In this document: piece after piece, positions 43,328 through 56,008 of the stretch | Layout: every line of letters begins with the position of its first letter | How positions within the stretch are numbered: position 1 is the first letter of the stretch | DNA from: Stenotrophomonas lactitubi | GTDB taxonomy: Bacteria; Pseudomonadota; Gammaproteobacteria; Xanthomonadales; Xanthomonadaceae | Assembly: GCF_002803515.1 (NCBI RefSeq) | Contig: NZ_PHQX01000001.1 | Coordinates: forward strand, 62,001-126,000 | DNA: 64,000 nucleotides | Reading direction: 5' to 3' | The notes under the pieces: generated by a model | Told to the model about the DNA's origin: nothing | What the model saw: the letters and a program-made list of their open reading frames with translations, nothing else | Database searches by the model: none | Position numbers and translations under genes: made by a program

Positions 43328-45168
43328 GCAAGACCGGCCGCAACCGTCCCCGCAACGCCTTCAACCTGCGCCAGCGCCTGCGCTGGGTGGCCCTGGCACT
43401 CGGCCTGTGCTCGGTGTCGCTGGTCGGTCGTGCCGCCTACGTGCAGATCATCAACAGCGACTTCTACCAGCGCCAGGGTGAAGCACGTTACCTGCGCGAA
43501 CTGCCGATCAAGACTTCGCGCGGCATGATCACCGACCGCAACGGCGAGCCGTTGGCCGTGTCCACGCCGGTCGCTTCGATCTGGGTGAATCCGCAGGACC
43601 TGCTGCGTTCGCCCGAGCGCATCCCCGAGCTGGCACAGGCGGTGGGCATGTCGGTGGACGAGCTGAGCAGCCGCCTGTCGCAGAAGTCGGACAAGGAATT
43701 CATGTACCTGCGTCGCCGGATCAATCCGGACGAGGCAGAGCGCGTGGTTGCCCTGAAGATTCCGGGCGTGGCGGCACAGCGCGAGTTCCGCCGCTTCTAC
43801 CCGCAGGGTGAGGCGATGGCGCACGTGCTGGGCTTCACCAACATCGATGACCGTGGCCAGGAAGGCCTGGAGCTGGCCTTCGACGAATGGCTGCGCGGCA
43901 AGCCCGGCGGCAAGCGGGTGATCCGCAACCGCAAGGGCGAGACGGTCGAGAGCGATCTGCTGCGTGCCGCCGAGCCGGGCAAGGACCTGACCCTCAGCAT
44001 CGACCGCCGCATCCAGTACCTGGCCTTCAAGGAACTGCGCAACGCGCTGGTCGCCAACAAGGCGGCAGGCGGTTCGATGGTGATCATGGACGTGACCACC
44101 GGCGAGATCCTGGCCATGGTCAACCTGCCGACCTACAACCCGAATTCGGTGGGCGGCGCGGCCCCGGACACGCGCCGCAACCGCGCGGTGACCGATCTGG
44201 TCGAGCCGGGTTCGACGATGAAGCCGTTGACCATCGCCACCGCGCTGCAGGCCGGTGCGGTGACCAAGGACACCGTCATCGACACCAACCCGGGCTACAT
44301 GACCCTGGGTCGTTTCACCATCCGCGACGTGCCGCGCAACAACGGCGTGCTGAACGTCACCGGCGTGATCACCCGCAGCTCGAACGTGGGTGCGGCCAAG
44401 GTCGCGGCGAAGATGCCCGACCAGGTGTTCTACGACGGTGTGCGCCGCTTCGGCTACGGCTCGGTACCGCATAGCGGCTTCCCGGGCGAGTCGGGTGGCG
44501 TGGTGCTGCGTCCGGCCCGCTGGTCGGGCACCACCAAGACCACCATGTCCTACGGCTATGGCCTGAATGTCACACCGCTGCAGATCGCTACCGCGTATTC
44601 GGCCTTGGCTAACGGCGGCAAGCTGATCGCGCCGACGTTCGTCAAGGGCCAGCGCAACGAAGGTCAGCAGATCATCGACGAGAACGTCGCCAAGCAGGTG
44701 GTGGCGATGATGGAAACGGTGGTCACCCAGGGCGGCGCCAAGCAGGCGGCGGTGCTGGGCTATCGCGTGGCCGGCAAGACCGGTACCGCGCGCAAGACCG
44801 GCCCTGGCGGTTACGAGCGTGGCCACTACAACGCGCTCTTCGCCGGCGTGGTGCCGGCCACCAATCCGCGGTTTGCCACCGTCATCGTCATCAACGATCC
44901 GCAGGGCGGCAAGTTCTACGGCGGCCTGGTGTCGGCGCCGGTCTATCACAACGTGATGGAAGGCACCCTGCGCCTGATGGACGTGCCGCTGGACGACCTG
45001 CAGTCGTGGTTGGCGGCGCAGCAGTCCGGAAAGATCGGCCATTCGGCGTCGGTACTGCCGGTGCCGCCGGCCGAAGCCGCACTGCCGGTGGATGCCGCCG
45101 CTGAATTCGATGCCGCGCTGCCGAGCGCGCAATCCCATGTGCCACCCGCTACGGGAGGCACGCAATGA
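43324..45168 (+). CDS. ftsI: Peptidoglycan transpeptidase FtsI (PBP3)
   Basis: 614 residues. Short cytoplasmic N-terminus with a membrane helix (about 22-40), a pedestal domain ([17 protein letters not shown] near 65), and a transpeptidase domain with the three active-site motifs S297-T-M-K, S352-S-N and K485-T-G-T. It crosslinks septal peptidoglycan and is the target of several beta-lactams. The C-terminal tail after about residue 575 is Ala/Pro-rich and longer than in E. coli. It overlaps ftsL and murE by 4 bases each. Confidence 0.97.
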   Translation: MSKTGRNRPRNAFNLRQRLRWVALALGLCSVSLVGRAAYVQIINSDFYQRQGEARYLRELPIKTSRGMITDRNGEPLAVSTPVASIWVNPQDLLRSPERIPELAQAVGMSVDELSSRLSQKSDKEFMYLRRRINPDEAERVVALKIPGVAAQREFRRFYPQGEAMAHVLGFTNIDDRGQEGLELAFDEWLRGKPGGKRVIRNRKGETVESDLLRAAEPGKDLTLSIDRRIQYLAFKELRNALVANKAAGGSMVIMDVTTGEILAMVNLPTYNPNSVGGAAPDTRRNRAVTDLVEPGSTMKPLTIATALQAGAVTKDTVIDTNPGYMTLGRFTIRDVPRNNGVLNVTGVITRSSNVGAAKVAAKMPDQVFYDGVRRFGYGSVPHSGFPGESGGVVLRPARWSGTTKTTMSYGYGLNVTPLQIATAYSALANGGKLIAPTFVKGQRNEGQQIIDENVAKQVVAMMETVVTQGGAKQAAVLGYRVAGKTGTARKTGPGGYERGHYNALFAGVVPATNPRFATVIVINDPQGGKFYGGLVSAPVYHNVMEGTLRLMDVPLDDLQSWLAAQQSGKIGHSASVLPVPPAEAALPVDAAAEFDAALPSAQSHVPPATGGTQ

Positions 45169-46724
45169 GTCCTTCGATGTTGCTTTCGCAGTTGCTTCCG
45201 GACGTGGCCCTGGCGGGCCATGATCCCGTTCTGACCGGCCTGGTGCTGGACAGCCGTGCCGTGCGCCCCGGCAATGCCTTCGTCGCCATCGCCGGTTTCG
45301 GCGCGCATGGCCTGGGCTTTGTCGAGCAGGCGCGCGCCGCCGGTGCCGGCGCGATCCTGTTCGAAGCGCCGGCGCCCGCCGAACTGCCTGCACCGGCCGA
45401 TGCCATCGCCGTGCCGGGCCTGCGCGCGCGGCTGGGTGCGATGGCCGACCAGTTCCATGGCGCGCCTTCGCGGGCGATGACCATGGTTGGCGTGACCGGC
45501 ACCAACGGCAAGACCTCCACCGTGCAGCTGCTGGCCCAGGCCTGGCATCTGCTCGGTACGCCCAGTGGCAGTATCGGCACGTTGGGCGCCGGACTTTATG
45601 GTGCCGTCGAGCCGACCGGTTTCACCACCCCGCTGGTGCTGCAGATGCATGCGCTGCTGGCACAGCTGCGCGACGACGGCGCGCGTGCGGTGGCGATGGA
45701 AGTCAGCTCGCACGCACTGGACCAGGGCCGCGTGGATGCCGTGCACTACGACGTGGCGGTGTTCACCAATCTCACCCGCGATCACCTTGATTACCACGGC
45801 GACATGGCCAGCTACGGCGCGGCCAAGGCGCGGTTGTTCCATCGTCCGGGCCTGAAGGCGGCGGTGATCAATCTTGACGATGCGTTCGGTCGCCAGCTGT
45901 TCGCCGGCCTGCCGGCGGGCGTGCAGGCGATCGGCCTGAGCTCGCGCGGTGCCGACGGCGCCAACGTGCGCGCAGACGCACTGCAGCTGGATGGCCGCGG
46001 CATCGGTTTCGAGCTGGTCATCGACGGCCAGCGCGCTGCGGTGCAGTCGCCGCTGCTGGGCCGCTTCAACGTGGACAACCTGCTGGCCGTGGCCGGCAGC
46101 CTGCATGCGCTGGGGCATCCGCTGCCGCGCATCGCCGAGGTGCTGTCGGCGCTGCAGCCGATCCGTGGCCGCATGAACCGCCTCGGCGGCGAAGACGGCC
46201 TGCCGACCGTGGTGGTCGACTATGCACACACCCCCGACGCGCTGGAACAGGCGCTGGACAGCCTGCACGGCCACCTGCAGGGCACGCTGTTCTGCGTGTT
46301 CGGCTGCGGTGGCGAGCGCGATACCGGCAAGCGCCCGCAGATGGCTGCGATTGCCGAACGCCTGGCCAACCAGGTCATCGTCACCGACGACAACCCGCGT
46401 GGCGAAGATGGCGACGTGATCGTGGCCGATATCCTGGCCGGCTTCGCTGATGCCTCCACCGTGACCGTGCAGCGCAACCGCGCGCGCGCGATCGGCCTGG
46501 CGGTGAAGCGCGCTGGTGACGGCGACATCATCCTGATTGCCGGCAAGGGCCATGAGCCGTACCAGGAAGTGAATGGGGTGCGCCATGACTTCGACGACAC
46601 CGAAGTGGCCGCTGCTGCACTGGCCGCCAAGGTCGGTGTGCTGGCGGCGACGCGCATGGATGCGCTAGTGGCCCGGCCGCAGGACGCGGAAGAGGGCCCG
46701 CAGGCAGGGGAGGGCGCGGCATGA
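45165..46724 (+). CDS. murE: UDP-MurNAc-L-Ala-D-Glu:meso-diaminopimelate ligase MurE
   Basis: 519 residues. ATP-grasp motif [11 protein letters not shown], the N-terminal [19 protein letters not shown] with substrate-binding residues, and the DNPR motif in [12 protein letters not shown], which selects meso-diaminopimelate over lysine. Adds the third residue of the stem peptide. The C-terminal end ([10 protein letters not shown]) is an Ala/Gly tail slightly longer than in many homologues. It overlaps murF by 4 bases. Confidence 0.96.
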   Translation: MSPSMLLSQLLPDVALAGHDPVLTGLVLDSRAVRPGNAFVAIAGFGAHGLGFVEQARAAGAGAILFEAPAPAELPAPADAIAVPGLRARLGAMADQFHGAPSRAMTMVGVTGTNGKTSTVQLLAQAWHLLGTPSGSIGTLGAGLYGAVEPTGFTTPLVLQMHALLAQLRDDGARAVAMEVSSHALDQGRVDAVHYDVAVFTNLTRDHLDYHGDMASYGAAKARLFHRPGLKAAVINLDDAFGRQLFAGLPAGVQAIGLSSRGADGANVRADALQLDGRGIGFELVIDGQRAAVQSPLLGRFNVDNLLAVAGSLHALGHPLPRIAEVLSALQPIRGRMNRLGGEDGLPTVVVDYAHTPDALEQALDSLHGHLQGTLFCVFGCGGERDTGKRPQMAAIAERLANQVIVTDDNPRGEDGDVIVADILAGFADASTVTVQRNRARAIGLAVKRAGDGDIILIAGKGHEPYQEVNGVRHDFDDTEVAAAALAAKVGVLAATRMDALVARPQDAEEGPQAGEGAA

Positions 46725-48115
46725 AGCGCACCCTGCTTTCGCTGATCGCCCACTGGGCCGGTGGCGAAATCCACGGCGACGACGTGGCCATCGACGCCAT
46801 CAGCAACGATACCCGCAGCCTTGGCCCGGGCAGCCTGTATGTGGCGCTGCGTGGCGAACGCTTCGACGGCCATGACTTCGCCGCTGACGCGCAGGCACGT
46901 GGCGCCAGCGCGCTGCTGGTCGAGCGCTTGCTGCCGCTGGACCTGCCGCAGGTGCTGGTGGCCGACAGCGAGCGCGCGCTGGCGAAGATCGCCGCCGGCA
47001 TGCAGCGCGACCGTGCGACCGAACTGTTCGCCATCACCGGCAGCAACGGCAAGACCAGCGTGAAGAGCCTGCTGCTGGCGATCCTGCAGCAGGTGGCCCA
47101 GCACGCGCACAAGGTGGTCTACGCCAACCCGGGCAACCGCAACAACGAGATCGGCCTGCCGCTGGCAGTGATCGACGCACCGGAAGATGCCGACTACGCC
47201 GTCTACGAGATGGGCGCCGGCAAGCCGGGCGACATCGCCTACCTGACCGACATCGCGCGCCCGCGCTATGCCCTGGTCAACAACATCGCCCCGGCGCACC
47301 TGGAGCGGATGGGTAGCCTGCTCGGCGTGGCGGTGACCAAAGGCGCGATCTACGCCGCGCTGCCGGCCGATGGCGTGGCGGTGATCAATGTCGACGATGC
47401 CTACGGGCGCTGGTTCGAACAGCATTTCATCGGTACCCCGGCACGTTGCCGGGTGCTGCGCTATGGCCTGGAACACACTGCCGACGTCACCGCGCGCGAC
47501 ATCCGCGCCGGTGCGCAGGGCAGCCGCTTCACCCTGGTCACGCCGATGGGCGAGGCGGGCGTGGTGCTGGGTCTGCCGGGCCGCCACAACATCAGCAATG
47601 CACTGGCCGCCGCCAGCCTGGCGCTTGCCGCCGGCATCGAGCTGTCACTGGTGGCTACCGGCCTGGCTGAAGCACAGCCGGTGCCGGGCCGCCAGATCGC
47701 CCATCAGCTGCACAACGGCGCGGTGCTGGTGGACGACAGCTACAACGCCAATCCCGGTTCGCTGGCCGCTGCCATCGACGCGCTGGCCGCCGCACCGGAA
47801 GAGGGCTGGCTGGTGCTGGGCGACATGCGCGAGCTGGGCCCCGATGCCGAGGCGCTGCATGCACAGGCGGGCATCCGCGCGCGTGCTGCCGGCCTCAAGC
47901 GCCTGTATGCACTGGGCCCGCTCAGTGCCGCCGCTGCCGCCGCGTTTGGCGAGGGCGGACGCCATTTCACCACCCATGACGCGCTGTCGCAGGCGCTGAA
48001 GGACGAGCTGCACGCCGGCGTGCGCTGCCTGGTCAAGGGTTCCCGTGGCAGCGCCATGGACACGATTGTCAAAGCGCTGCTGGCGCAAGGAGAGGAATCC
48101 CCGCATGTTGTATGA
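46721..48115 (+). CDS. murF: UDP-MurNAc-tripeptide:D-Ala-D-Ala ligase MurF
   Basis: 464 residues. Walker-type [14 protein letters not shown], then [11 protein letters not shown], and the domain-3 segment [21 protein letters not shown] characteristic of MurF. It attaches the D-Ala-D-Ala dipeptide. The start ATGAAGCGC overlaps murE's stop; the stop lies 11 bases into mraY. The ordinary gene order is kept up to this point. Confidence 0.97.
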   Translation: MKRTLLSLIAHWAGGEIHGDDVAIDAISNDTRSLGPGSLYVALRGERFDGHDFAADAQARGASALLVERLLPLDLPQVLVADSERALAKIAAGMQRDRATELFAITGSNGKTSVKSLLLAILQQVAQHAHKVVYANPGNRNNEIGLPLAVIDAPEDADYAVYEMGAGKPGDIAYLTDIARPRYALVNNIAPAHLERMGSLLGVAVTKGAIYAALPADGVAVINVDDAYGRWFEQHFIGTPARCRVLRYGLEHTADVTARDIRAGAQGSRFTLVTPMGEAGVVLGLPGRHNISNALAAASLALAAGIELSLVATGLAEAQPVPGRQIAHQLHNGAVLVDDSYNANPGSLAAAIDALAAAPEEGWLVLGDMRELGPDAEALHAQAGIRARAAGLKRLYALGPLSAAAAAAFGEGGRHFTTHDALSQALKDELHAGVRCLVKGSRGSAMDTIVKALLAQGEESPHVV

Positions 48116-49190
48116 ACTGGCTCGATGGTTGCAGCAGTTGGAGAGCCTGTTCGGGCTGTTCAACTACCAGACGTTCCGCGCCATCCTTGCCGCGTTGACG
48201 GCGCTGTTCCTGTCGCTGTGGCTCGGCCCGGCGATGATCCGCAAGCTTGCCCAGTTCAAGGGTGGCCAGCCGATCCGCAAGGACGGCCCGCAGACCCATT
48301 TCTCCAAGGCCGGTACGCCGACCATGGGCGGTTCGCTGATCCTGCTCACCGTCACCCTGTCGGTGCTGATGTGGGCTGACCTGCGCAACCGCTACGTGTG
48401 GCTGGTGCTGGCGGTGATGCTGTGCTTCGGCGCCATCGGCTGGTACGACGACTGGATCAAGATCGTCCGTCGCGACCCGAACGGCCTGAAGTCGCGCTGG
48501 AAGTACCTGCTGCAGTCGATCTTCGGTCTGGCTGCGGGCATCTTCCTGCTGCAGACCGCGGATGTGCCGGCGGCGTTGACCTTCTATATCCCGATGTTCA
48601 AGTCGGTGGCGCTGCCGTTGGCTGGTGTCGGCTTTGTGGCCATCGCCTACTTCTGGATCGTCGGCTTCTCCAACGCGGTCAACCTGACCGATGGCCTGGA
48701 CGGCTTGGCGATCATGCCCACCGTACTTGTGGCTTGCGGCCTGGGCGTGTTCGCCTATGCCTCGGGCAACGTGGTGTTCGCCAACTACCTGCAGATCCCG
48801 CAGATTCCGGGCGCCGGCGAGCTGGTCATCATCTGCGCCGCGATTGCGGGTGCAGGCCTTGGCTTCCTCTGGTTCAACACCTATCCGGCCATGGTGTTCA
48901 TGGGCGATATCGGCGCGCTGTCGCTGGGCGCGGTGCTGGGCACCATCGCGGTGATCACCCGCCAGGAACTGGTGCTGGTGATCATGGGCGGCGTGTTCGT
49001 GATCGAAACGCTGTCGGTGATGATCCAGGTCGCCTCGTTCAAGCTGACCGGCAAGCGCGTGTTCCGCATGGCGCCGATCCACCACCACTTCGAGCTGAAG
49101 GGCTGGCCGGAGCCGCGCGTGATCGTGCGCTTCTGGATCATCTCCGTCGTGCTGGTGCTGATCGGCCTGGCCACGTTGAAGGTACGCTGA
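48105..49190 (+). CDS. mraY: Phospho-N-acetylmuramoyl-pentapeptide-transferase MraY
   Basis: 361 residues with about 10 membrane helices. Signatures: [26 protein letters not shown], the DD motif in YDDWIK with K nearby, [14 protein letters not shown] and the HHHFE motif near the C-terminus ([13 protein letters not shown]). It makes lipid I by moving the phospho-MurNAc-pentapeptide to undecaprenyl phosphate. The start MLYELARWL lies within the murF coding end; a longer frame upstream is rejected. The next gene is ftsW, where most proteobacteria have murD. Confidence 0.97.
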   Translation: MLYELARWLQQLESLFGLFNYQTFRAILAALTALFLSLWLGPAMIRKLAQFKGGQPIRKDGPQTHFSKAGTPTMGGSLILLTVTLSVLMWADLRNRYVWLVLAVMLCFGAIGWYDDWIKIVRRDPNGLKSRWKYLLQSIFGLAAGIFLLQTADVPAALTFYIPMFKSVALPLAGVGFVAIAYFWIVGFSNAVNLTDGLDGLAIMPTVLVACGLGVFAYASGNVVFANYLQIPQIPGAGELVIICAAIAGAGLGFLWFNTYPAMVFMGDIGALSLGAVLGTIAVITRQELVLVIMGGVFVIETLSVMIQVASFKLTGKRVFRMAPIHHHFELKGWPEPRVIVRFWIISVVLVLIGLATLKVR

Positions 49191-50509
49191 TGAATGACCT
49201 GTCGCACCAGGCAACACGCCTTGAGGCCATCGGTGGCAGCTACGACAAGTGGCTGCTCGGCGCGATGATCGCGCTCACCGGGCTGGGCGTGGTGATGGTC
49301 GCGTCCAGTTCGATCGCGTTGATGAGCAGCCCGTTCTACTACCTCAACCGCCACCTGATCTTCCTGGCGGTCGGCATCGTGCTGGCCATCATGGCTGCGC
49401 GCACCGAGCTGAAGACCATCGAGCAGTACAACCAGATGCTGCTGCTGGGCTGCTTCGCGCTGCTGGTGGTGGTGTTCGTTCCCGGCCTGGGCAGCAGCGT
49501 CAACGGCGCCCGCCGCTGGATCAACCTGGGCATCTCCAAGTTCCAGACGGTCGAAGCGGTGAAGGTGCTCTACATCGTCTGGCTGTCCAGCTACCTGGTG
49601 CGCTTCCGCGACGAGGTCAACGCCACCTGGCCGGCGATGCTCAAGCCGCTGGGCGTGGCCGGTGCGCTGGTGGTGCTGCTGCTGCTGCAGCCCGACTTCG
49701 GTTCGTCCACGCTGTTGCTGGCGATCACCGCCGGCATGCTGGTGCTGGGCGGGGTGAACATGCCGCGCATGTCGATGCCGGTGGTGATCGGCCTGGTCGG
49801 CATGAGCGCGCTGGCGATCATCGAGCCGTACCGCATGCGCCGCATCACCTCCTTCCTCGACCCGTGGGCCGACCAGCAGGGCGACGGCTACCAGCTGTCC
49901 AACGCGCTGATGGCGGTGGGCCGCGGCGAGTGGACCGGCGTCGGCCTGGGCAATTCGGTGCAGAAGCTGTACTACCTGCCCGAGGCGCACACCGATTTCA
50001 TCTTCTCGGTCACCGCCGAGGAATTCGGCTTCCTCGGCACCTGCACGATCGTGGCCCTGTACGCGCTGCTGGTCGGCCGTACGTTCTGGCTGGGTATGCG
50101 CTGCGTGGAAATGAAGCGCCACTTCTCCGGCTACATCGCCTTCGGCATCGGCCTGTGGATCAGCATGCAGACCTTCGTGTCGATCGGCGTGAACCTGGGC
50201 ATCCTGCCGACCAAGGGCCTGACCCTGCCGCTGATTTCGTCGGGTGGTTCGTCGGTGCTGATGACCTGCGTGGCGATGGGCCTGCTGCTGCGTGTCTCCT
50301 ATGAACTGAAGCGTGCCGAACGCCGCCAGGCCGTGCGCATGGGCGCTGCTGATGAAGTTGCTGGCCCGGCTCCGGCCGATGCGCCGTCCGCACCGGCGGC
50401 AAAAAACGTGCCGATGGCTGCCGAACCGGCCGCTGCCGAGTCGGCCGCCGTGCGCGGCACCAGCCGCCTGCAGTCGCGCGTCGAACCTACCTTCGGGAGG
50501 CTCGGATGA
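49190..50509 (+). CDS. ftsW: Peptidoglycan glycosyltransferase FtsW
   Basis: 439 residues, SEDS family with ten membrane helices. Signatures are [60 protein letters not shown] and [13 protein letters not shown]. It polymerises lipid II at the septum with FtsI. The start is the ATG overlapping mraY's TGA (TGATG). The C-terminal 60 residues are a hydrophilic Ala-rich tail longer than E. coli's, carrying [12 protein letters not shown]. Confidence 0.96.
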   Translation: MNDLSHQATRLEAIGGSYDKWLLGAMIALTGLGVVMVASSSIALMSSPFYYLNRHLIFLAVGIVLAIMAARTELKTIEQYNQMLLLGCFALLVVVFVPGLGSSVNGARRWINLGISKFQTVEAVKVLYIVWLSSYLVRFRDEVNATWPAMLKPLGVAGALVVLLLLQPDFGSSTLLLAITAGMLVLGGVNMPRMSMPVVIGLVGMSALAIIEPYRMRRITSFLDPWADQQGDGYQLSNALMAVGRGEWTGVGLGNSVQKLYYLPEAHTDFIFSVTAEEFGFLGTCTIVALYALLVGRTFWLGMRCVEMKRHFSGYIAFGIGLWISMQTFVSIGVNLGILPTKGLTLPLISSGGSSVLMTCVAMGLLLRVSYELKRAERRQAVRMGAADEVAGPAPADAPSAPAAKNVPMAAEPAAAESAAVRGTSRLQSRVEPTFGRLG

Positions 50510-51594
50510 GCGCGGCCCAGAACAACGCCCGGCCGGTGATGATCCTGGCCGGTGGTACCGGCGGGCATATCTTCCCGGGCCTGGCCGTGGCCCGCGTGCT
50601 GCGCGCGCGTGGCGTGCCGGTCACCTGGATGGGCGCCGCTGGTGCGATGGAAACCCGTCTGGTTCCGCAGCACGACATCCACATCGATACGCTGGCCATC
50701 ACCGGTCTGCGCGGCAAGGGCAAGCTGGCCCTGCTGGCCGCACCCTGGCGCCTGATGCGCGCGCTGCGTGCCGCCGGCCTGATCATCCGTGATCGCCAGC
50801 CGCGTGCGGTGGTTGCTTTCGGTGGCTTCGCCTCCGGCCCCGGTGGCATGGCCGCGCGCCTGCACGGCCTGCCGTTGATCGTGCACGAACAGAACCGCGC
50901 GCCGGGCCTGACCAACCGCATCCTGTCGCGCTACGCGCGCCGCCTGCTGACTGGTTTCCCGGGCACCTTCGCTGCACGCGAGGAATTCGTGGGCAACCCG
51001 GTGCGTGCCGAAATCGCCGCCGTCGCGCCGCCGCAACAGCGGCTGGCTGATCGCAGCGGTCCGCTGCGCCTGCTGGTACTGGGCGGCAGCCAGGGCGCAC
51101 GCGCCCTCAACAGTGGCGTGCCGCAGGCACTGGCCGCGCTCGGTGCGCAGGTGCCGGTGGTGGTGCGTCACCAGAGTGGCGAGAAGCTGCATGCCGAAGC
51201 GGTGGAGGCCTATGCCAAGGCCGGCGTGCAGGGCGAAGTGACGCCGTTCATCGCCGACATGGCCGAAGCCTTCGCCTGGGCCGACCTGGTGGTGTGCCGT
51301 TCCGGCGCATCCACGCTGGCCGAGCTCTGTGCGGTCGGCATCGGCAGCGTGCTGGTGCCATTCCCCGCTGCTGTCGACGATCACCAGACCCGCAATGCGG
51401 AGTATCTGGTCGAGCGCGACGCGGCCGTATTGCTGAAGCAGGACGAAACGCTGGCAGACGGCATTGCCGCGCTGCTGCGTGATCTGTCCGAAAATCCCGC
51501 CCGCCGCATGCAGATGGCGCAAGCCGCGCGTGCCCTGGCCAAGGTCGATGCCGCCGAGCGCATCGCCGATATCATTCTCGAGGAAGCTGTATGA
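50506..51594 (+). CDS. murG: UDP-GlcNAc transferase MurG
   Basis: 362 residues. Signatures: [16 protein letters not shown] at the N-terminus, [38 protein letters not shown] and [13 protein letters not shown]. It adds GlcNAc to lipid I to make lipid II at the inner face of the membrane. It overlaps ftsW by 4 bases. The last residues (IILEEAV) and stop lead to murC about 40 bases on. Confidence 0.97.
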   Translation: MSAAQNNARPVMILAGGTGGHIFPGLAVARVLRARGVPVTWMGAAGAMETRLVPQHDIHIDTLAITGLRGKGKLALLAAPWRLMRALRAAGLIIRDRQPRAVVAFGGFASGPGGMAARLHGLPLIVHEQNRAPGLTNRILSRYARRLLTGFPGTFAAREEFVGNPVRAEIAAVAPPQQRLADRSGPLRLLVLGGSQGARALNSGVPQALAALGAQVPVVVRHQSGEKLHAEAVEAYAKAGVQGEVTPFIADMAEAFAWADLVVCRSGASTLAELCAVGIGSVLVPFPAAVDDHQTRNAEYLVERDAAVLLKQDETLADGIAALLRDLSENPARRMQMAQAARALAKVDAAERIADIILEEAV

Positions 51595-51634
51595 AGAAGG
51601 CACGCTCCAGCGCCTGCCCTGCGCGAGGCCGCGC

Positions 51635-53071
51635 ATGATCCGCCGCCTGCATGACACCAACGATCTGGTGCGCGCATTCCCGCGCGTGCATTTCGTCGGC
51701 ATCGGCGGCACCGGCATGAGCGGCATCGCCGAAGTGATGCTGACGCTGGGCTATGAAGTGTCCGGTTCGGACAACGCCGACAACGCTGCCACCCGCCGCC
51801 TGGCCGGCCTGGGCGCGCGCATCATGCGCGGCCATTCCGCCGCCAATGTGCTGGGCACCGACTGCGTGGTGGTCTCCAGCGCGATCCGCGAAGACAACCC
51901 GGAGCTGATGGAAGCGCGCAGCCAGCGCATCCCGATCATGCCGCGCGCGGCGATGCTGGCCGAACTGATGCGCTTCCGCCGCGGCATCGCCGTGGCCGGT
52001 ACCCATGGCAAGACCACCACCACCAGCCTGACCGCTGCGGTGCTGAGCGAAGGCGGGCTGGACCCGACCTTCGTAATCGGTGGCCAGCTGCTGGCGGCAG
52101 GTGCCAACGCCAAGCTCGGCGGAGGCCAGTGGCTGGTGGCCGAGGCCGACGAGAGCGATGGCAGCTTCCTGCGCCTGAATCCGTTGATGTCGATCATCAC
52201 CAACATCGATTCCGATCATCTGGAGAACTACGGCAACGACTTCGCCCGCGTGCAGGCGGCGTTCGCCGAGTTCCTGCAGCGCCTGCCGTTCTACGGCCTG
52301 GCGGTGCTATGCATCGACGACCCGGAAGTGGCCGCACTGGCCGCCAAGACCCCGCGCCACGTGATGAGCTACGGCATGAGCCCGCAGGCCGACGTGCGCG
52401 CTGAGAACGTGGTGCAGGAAGGTTCGCGCATGCGCTTCACCCTGCGTCTGCCGCAGGGCACCAGCCAGGAAGTGGTGCTGGCGCTGCCGGGCAAGCACAA
52501 CGTGCTCAATGCGCTGGCCGCTGCGGCGGTGGGTTGGCAGCTGGGTGTGTCTCCGGACACGATCGCGCGTGCGCTGGCCAGCTTCGCTGGCGTCGGCCGC
52601 CGCTTCAACGATCTGGGCGAAGTGACCACCGCCACTGGTGCAAAGGTCCGCATCATCGACGACTACGGTCACCATCCGAGCGAACTGGAAGCCGTGTTCG
52701 CCGCCGCCCGTGGCGGCTGGGCCGACAAGCGCCTGGTGGTGGCCTTCCAGCCGCACCGCTACAGCCGTACCCGCGATCAGTTCGACAAGTTCGCAGCGGT
52801 GCTGTCGAGCGTCGATGCGCTGGTGCTGAGCGAGGTCTACCCGGCCGGCGAAGAGCCGATCGCCGGCGCCGATTCGCATGCGCTGGCCCGCGCCATCCGT
52901 GCGCGTGGCCGCAGCGAGCCGGTGGTGGTCGGCAAGGCGTCCGAGCTGGCAACCGTGCTGCCGGACGTACTGCAGGACGGCGATCTGCTGCTGATGATGG
53001 GTGCGGGCGACATCGGCGCCGTCGCCAGCCACATTGCAGTGGAAGGTTTCAAGGCGGAGGGCGAGGCGTGA
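51635..53071 (+). CDS. murC: UDP-MurNAc:L-alanine ligase MurC
   Basis: 478 residues from the ATG after the short gap (the upstream in-frame extension to 51464 is murG's shadow). Motifs: [59 protein letters not shown] and the C-terminal MGAGDIG. Adds the first residue of the peptide stem. The gap before it is the longest in the cluster (about 40 bases), with no terminator. Confidence 0.97.
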   Translation: MIRRLHDTNDLVRAFPRVHFVGIGGTGMSGIAEVMLTLGYEVSGSDNADNAATRRLAGLGARIMRGHSAANVLGTDCVVVSSAIREDNPELMEARSQRIPIMPRAAMLAELMRFRRGIAVAGTHGKTTTTSLTAAVLSEGGLDPTFVIGGQLLAAGANAKLGGGQWLVAEADESDGSFLRLNPLMSIITNIDSDHLENYGNDFARVQAAFAEFLQRLPFYGLAVLCIDDPEVAALAAKTPRHVMSYGMSPQADVRAENVVQEGSRMRFTLRLPQGTSQEVVLALPGKHNVLNALAAAAVGWQLGVSPDTIARALASFAGVGRRFNDLGEVTTATGAKVRIIDDYGHHPSELEAVFAAARGGWADKRLVVAFQPHRYSRTRDQFDKFAAVLSSVDALVLSEVYPAGEEPIAGADSHALARAIRARGRSEPVVVGKASELATVLPDVLQDGDLLLMMGAGDIGAVASHIAVEGFKAEGEA

Positions 53072-54030
53072 GCACGCTGACCTTCCCGTCGCTGCGCAGC
53101 ACCGATCCGGCCATGTTCGGCCGCGTCGCCGTGCTGCTCGGTGGCAGCTCCAGCGAACGCGAAGTGTCGCTGGATTCGGGCCGCAACGTACTCGAAGCCC
53201 TGCAGTCGCGTGGTGTCGATGCGATCGCCATCGATGGCATTCCGGCGCTGGCCAAGGCGCTGGCGGCCGGCGGCATCGATCGCGTGTTCAACATCCTGCA
53301 CGGCCACAACGGTGGTGGTGAGGATGGCATCGTGCAGGGCCTGATGGACGCGTTCGGCGTGCCCTACACCGGTTCCAACGTGCTGGGCTCGGCCTTGAGC
53401 ATGGACAAGATCCGCACCAAGCAGGTGTGGCTGTCGCTGGGCCTGCCGACCCCGCAGTACCGGAAGGTCGATGCCTCCACGGTGCATGCGCTGGCGGCCG
53501 AGCTCGGCCTGCCGGTGGTGGTCAAGCCGGCCAACGAAGGCTCCAGCGTGGGCATCAGCCGGGTCACCGACGACGCCGGCCTGGACGAAGCGGTGGCCCT
53601 GGCCGCGCGCTACGACGGCCAGCTGCTGATGGAACAGATGGTGGTCGGCGATGAACTGACCGTGGCCATCCTGGGTGATGTCGCGCTGCCGTCGATCCGC
53701 ATCGTGCCCAAGGGCCAGTGGTACGACTACAACGCCAAGTACATCGCCGAAGACACCCAGTACCTGTGCCCGGGCCTGGATGGTGATGACGAAGAAGAGA
53801 TCCGCCGCATCGCGCTGGCCGCCTTCCGCGCCGCCGGTTGCCGTGGCTGGGGTCGCGTCGATGTGATGCGTGATCGCGCCAGCGGCCGCTTCTTCCTGCT
53901 GGAAGTGAACACCGCGCCGGGCATGACCAGCCATTCGCTGGTGCCCAAGGCGGCCGGGCAGGCCGGCATCAGCTTCGAGGAGCTGGTGTGGCGCGTGCTG
54001 GAACAGACCCTGGAGGCATCGCACGCATGA
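53068..54030 (+). CDS. ddl: D-alanine:D-alanine ligase
   Basis: 320 residues from a GTG overlapping the murC stop; an ATG at 53113 is an alternative. Motifs: [60 protein letters not shown], and the metal site [19 protein letters not shown]. It makes the dipeptide used by MurF. The first 15 residues before the conserved core are unusually long, which is why the second start is possible. Overlaps ftsQ by 4 bases. Confidence 0.96.
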   Translation: MSTLTFPSLRSTDPAMFGRVAVLLGGSSSEREVSLDSGRNVLEALQSRGVDAIAIDGIPALAKALAAGGIDRVFNILHGHNGGGEDGIVQGLMDAFGVPYTGSNVLGSALSMDKIRTKQVWLSLGLPTPQYRKVDASTVHALAAELGLPVVVKPANEGSSVGISRVTDDAGLDEAVALAARYDGQLLMEQMVVGDELTVAILGDVALPSIRIVPKGQWYDYNAKYIAEDTQYLCPGLDGDDEEEIRRIALAAFRAAGCRGWGRVDVMRDRASGRFFLLEVNTAPGMTSHSLVPKAAGQAGISFEELVWRVLEQTLEASHA

Positions 54031-54776
54031 ACGCGGTGCTGCGCATCTTCGTCTGGCTGTTGGCACTGTCGGTGGTTGCACTGCCGGTAGTGGCCGTGGT
54101 CAATGGCTGGGTCGGCGCCGAGCGCTGGCCGCTGGCGAAGCTGCGCGTGCACGGTGAGTTCAAGCGGGTGCCGCCGGAACAGCTGCAGCAGGTGCTGCTG
54201 CCGTATGCACATGCCGGCTTCTTCGCGGTCAAGCTGCAGGACGCGCAGGACGCTCTGGAAAAGCTGCCGTGGGTGGAAAGCGCGCAGGTGCGCAAGCAGT
54301 GGCCGGACGTGCTGGAAGTGACGCTGGTCGAGCACAAGCCGTTCGCGCGCTGGGGCGAAGGTCGCCTGCTGTCCGAGCAGGGCAAGCTGTTCCCCACGCC
54401 GAAGAAGCTGGCCGACCTGCAGCTGCCCGAGCTGGATGGCCCGGACAGCCAGACCGAAGAAGTGGTCAAGCTCTACAACGATTCGCGCGCGCTGTTCGCG
54501 CCGGCTGGCGTCGATGTGCGCCGGCTGACCATGGACGCGCGCGGCAGCTGGTCGCTGCTGCTGAGCAACGGCACTGAAGTGGTGGTCGGCCGCGATGATG
54601 CGCGTTCGCGCCTGCAGCGCTTCGTGCGCGTGCTGCCGCAGCTGGCCAACCAGGCCGCGCCGATCGAGCGCGCCGACCTCCGATATACCAATGGTTTCAC
54701 GCTGAGCTGGGGCACTCCGGCCGCCCCCGCCAATGCACCGGGCACCCCGGCAAGAAGGACGCAGGAAAGAACATGA
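54027..54776 (+). CDS. ftsQ: Cell division protein FtsQ
   Basis: 249 residues. One membrane helix (about 4-26), then a POTRA domain (about 38-110, [22 protein letters not shown]) and the FtsQ beta domain to about 235 ([22 protein letters not shown]). The C-terminal tail is Pro/Ala-rich. FtsQ links FtsL/FtsB with the other divisome proteins. It overlaps ftsA by 4 bases. Confidence 0.93.
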   Translation: MNAVLRIFVWLLALSVVALPVVAVVNGWVGAERWPLAKLRVHGEFKRVPPEQLQQVLLPYAHAGFFAVKLQDAQDALEKLPWVESAQVRKQWPDVLEVTLVEHKPFARWGEGRLLSEQGKLFPTPKKLADLQLPELDGPDSQTEEVVKLYNDSRALFAPAGVDVRRLTMDARGSWSLLLSNGTEVVVGRDDARSRLQRFVRVLPQLANQAAPIERADLRYTNGFTLSWGTPAAPANAPGTPARRTQERT

Positions 54777-56008
54777 ATCGCAAGGGTGACAAATCGCTGA
54801 TCGTCGGCCTGGATATCGGCACCTCCAAGGTGGTGGCGCTGGTGGGCGAGTATTCGCCGGGCAACCCGATCGAAGTGATCGGCATCGGCTCCCATGAGTC
54901 GCGCGGCCTCAAGCGCGGCGTGGTGGTGGATATCGAATCGACCGTGCAGTCGATCCAGCGCGCGGTCGAAGAAGCCGAGCTGATGGCCGGCTGCGAGATC
55001 CGCTCGGTGTACGCCTCCATCTCCGGCAATCACGTGCAGTGCAAGAACTCGCCCGGCATCGTGCCGATCCGCGACGGCGAAGTGACCTGGGGCGACCTGG
55101 ATCGCGTGCTCGATGCGGCCAAGGCGGTGGCGATTCCGGCCGACCAGAAGATCCTGCATGCGATCCCGCGCGAGTACGTGCTGGACGACTCGCAGGAAGG
55201 CATCCGCAACCCCGTCGGCATGACAGGCGTGCGCCTGGAGGTGCATGCGCACCTGGTGGTGTGCGCGCAGTCGGCCGCCGCCAACATCAGCAAGTGCGTG
55301 CAGCGCTGCGGCCTGCAGGTGGACGACCTGGTGCTGTCCTCGCTGGCCTCCAGCGTGGCGGTGCTGACCGCCGACGAGCGCGAGCTGGGCGTGGTGCTGG
55401 TCGACATGGGCGCCGGCACCACCGACATCGCAGTGTTCGTGCAGGGTGCGATCTGCCACACCGCCTCGCTGCCGATCGCCGGCGACCACGTGACCAACGA
55501 CATCGCGCACATGCTGCGTACGCCGACCCCGGAAGCCGAGCAGATCAAGGTGCGCTACGCGTGTGCCCTGGCCCAGCTGGCCACCGCCGAGGAAAGCATC
55601 CAGGTGCCGTCGGTCGGTGATCGTCCGCCGCGCCGCATGCCGCGCCACGCGCTGGCGCAGGCCGTGCAGGGCCGCTACGAAGAGATCTTCGAAATGGTGC
55701 AGGCCGAACTGCGCCGCTCCGGCTTCGAGGAACTGGTGCGCGCCGGCATGGTGCTGACCGGTGGTGCCTCGAAGATGGAAGGCGTGGTCGAACTGGCCGA
55801 GGAAATGCTGCAGATGCCGGTGCGCGTGGGCATCCCGCAGCACGTCACCGGGCTGGGCGAAGTGGTGGGCAACCCGGTGCACGCCACCGGCGTGGGCCTG
55901 CTGCTGATGGGCAGCCAGATCGAGCATCCGCGCCGGCCGTCGCTGCCGACTGGCCGCGCTGGAAGCATGTTCAAGAAACTCAAGACCTGGTTCCGCGGCG
56001 AATTCTGA
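54773..56008 (+). CDS. ftsA: Cell division protein FtsA
   Basis: 411 residues, actin-like. Motifs [17 protein letters not shown], the SHEFTS-like 1C domain region ([20 protein letters not shown]), [15 protein letters not shown] and [17 protein letters not shown] [17 protein letters not shown]. The C-terminal amphipathic helix ([13 protein letters not shown]) anchors FtsZ rings to the membrane. The start is the ATG overlapping ftsQ. The downstream gap of 161 bases before ftsZ holds repeats. Confidence 0.97.
   Translation: MNRKGDKSLIVGLDIGTSKVVALVGEYSPGNPIEVIGIGSHESRGLKRGVVVDIESTVQSIQRAVEEAELMAGCEIRSVYASISGNHVQCKNSPGIVPIRDGEVTWGDLDRVLDAAKAVAIPADQKILHAIPREYVLDDSQEGIRNPVGMTGVRLEVHAHLVVCAQSAAANISKCVQRCGLQVDDLVLSSLASSVAVLTADERELGVVLVDMGAGTTDIAVFVQGAICHTASLPIAGDHVTNDIAHMLRTPTPEAEQIKVRYACALAQLATAEESIQVPSVGDRPPRRMPRHALAQAVQGRYEEIFEMVQAELRRSGFEELVRAGMVLTGGASKMEGVVELAEEMLQMPVRVGIPQHVTGLGEVVGNPVHATGVGLLLMGSQIEHPRRPSLPTGRAGSMFKKLKTWFRGEF

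Noticed and set aside
43141-45393. 750-codon minus-strand frame opposite ftsI
   Set aside because: Antisense shadow of ftsI, with biased composition and no family motif.
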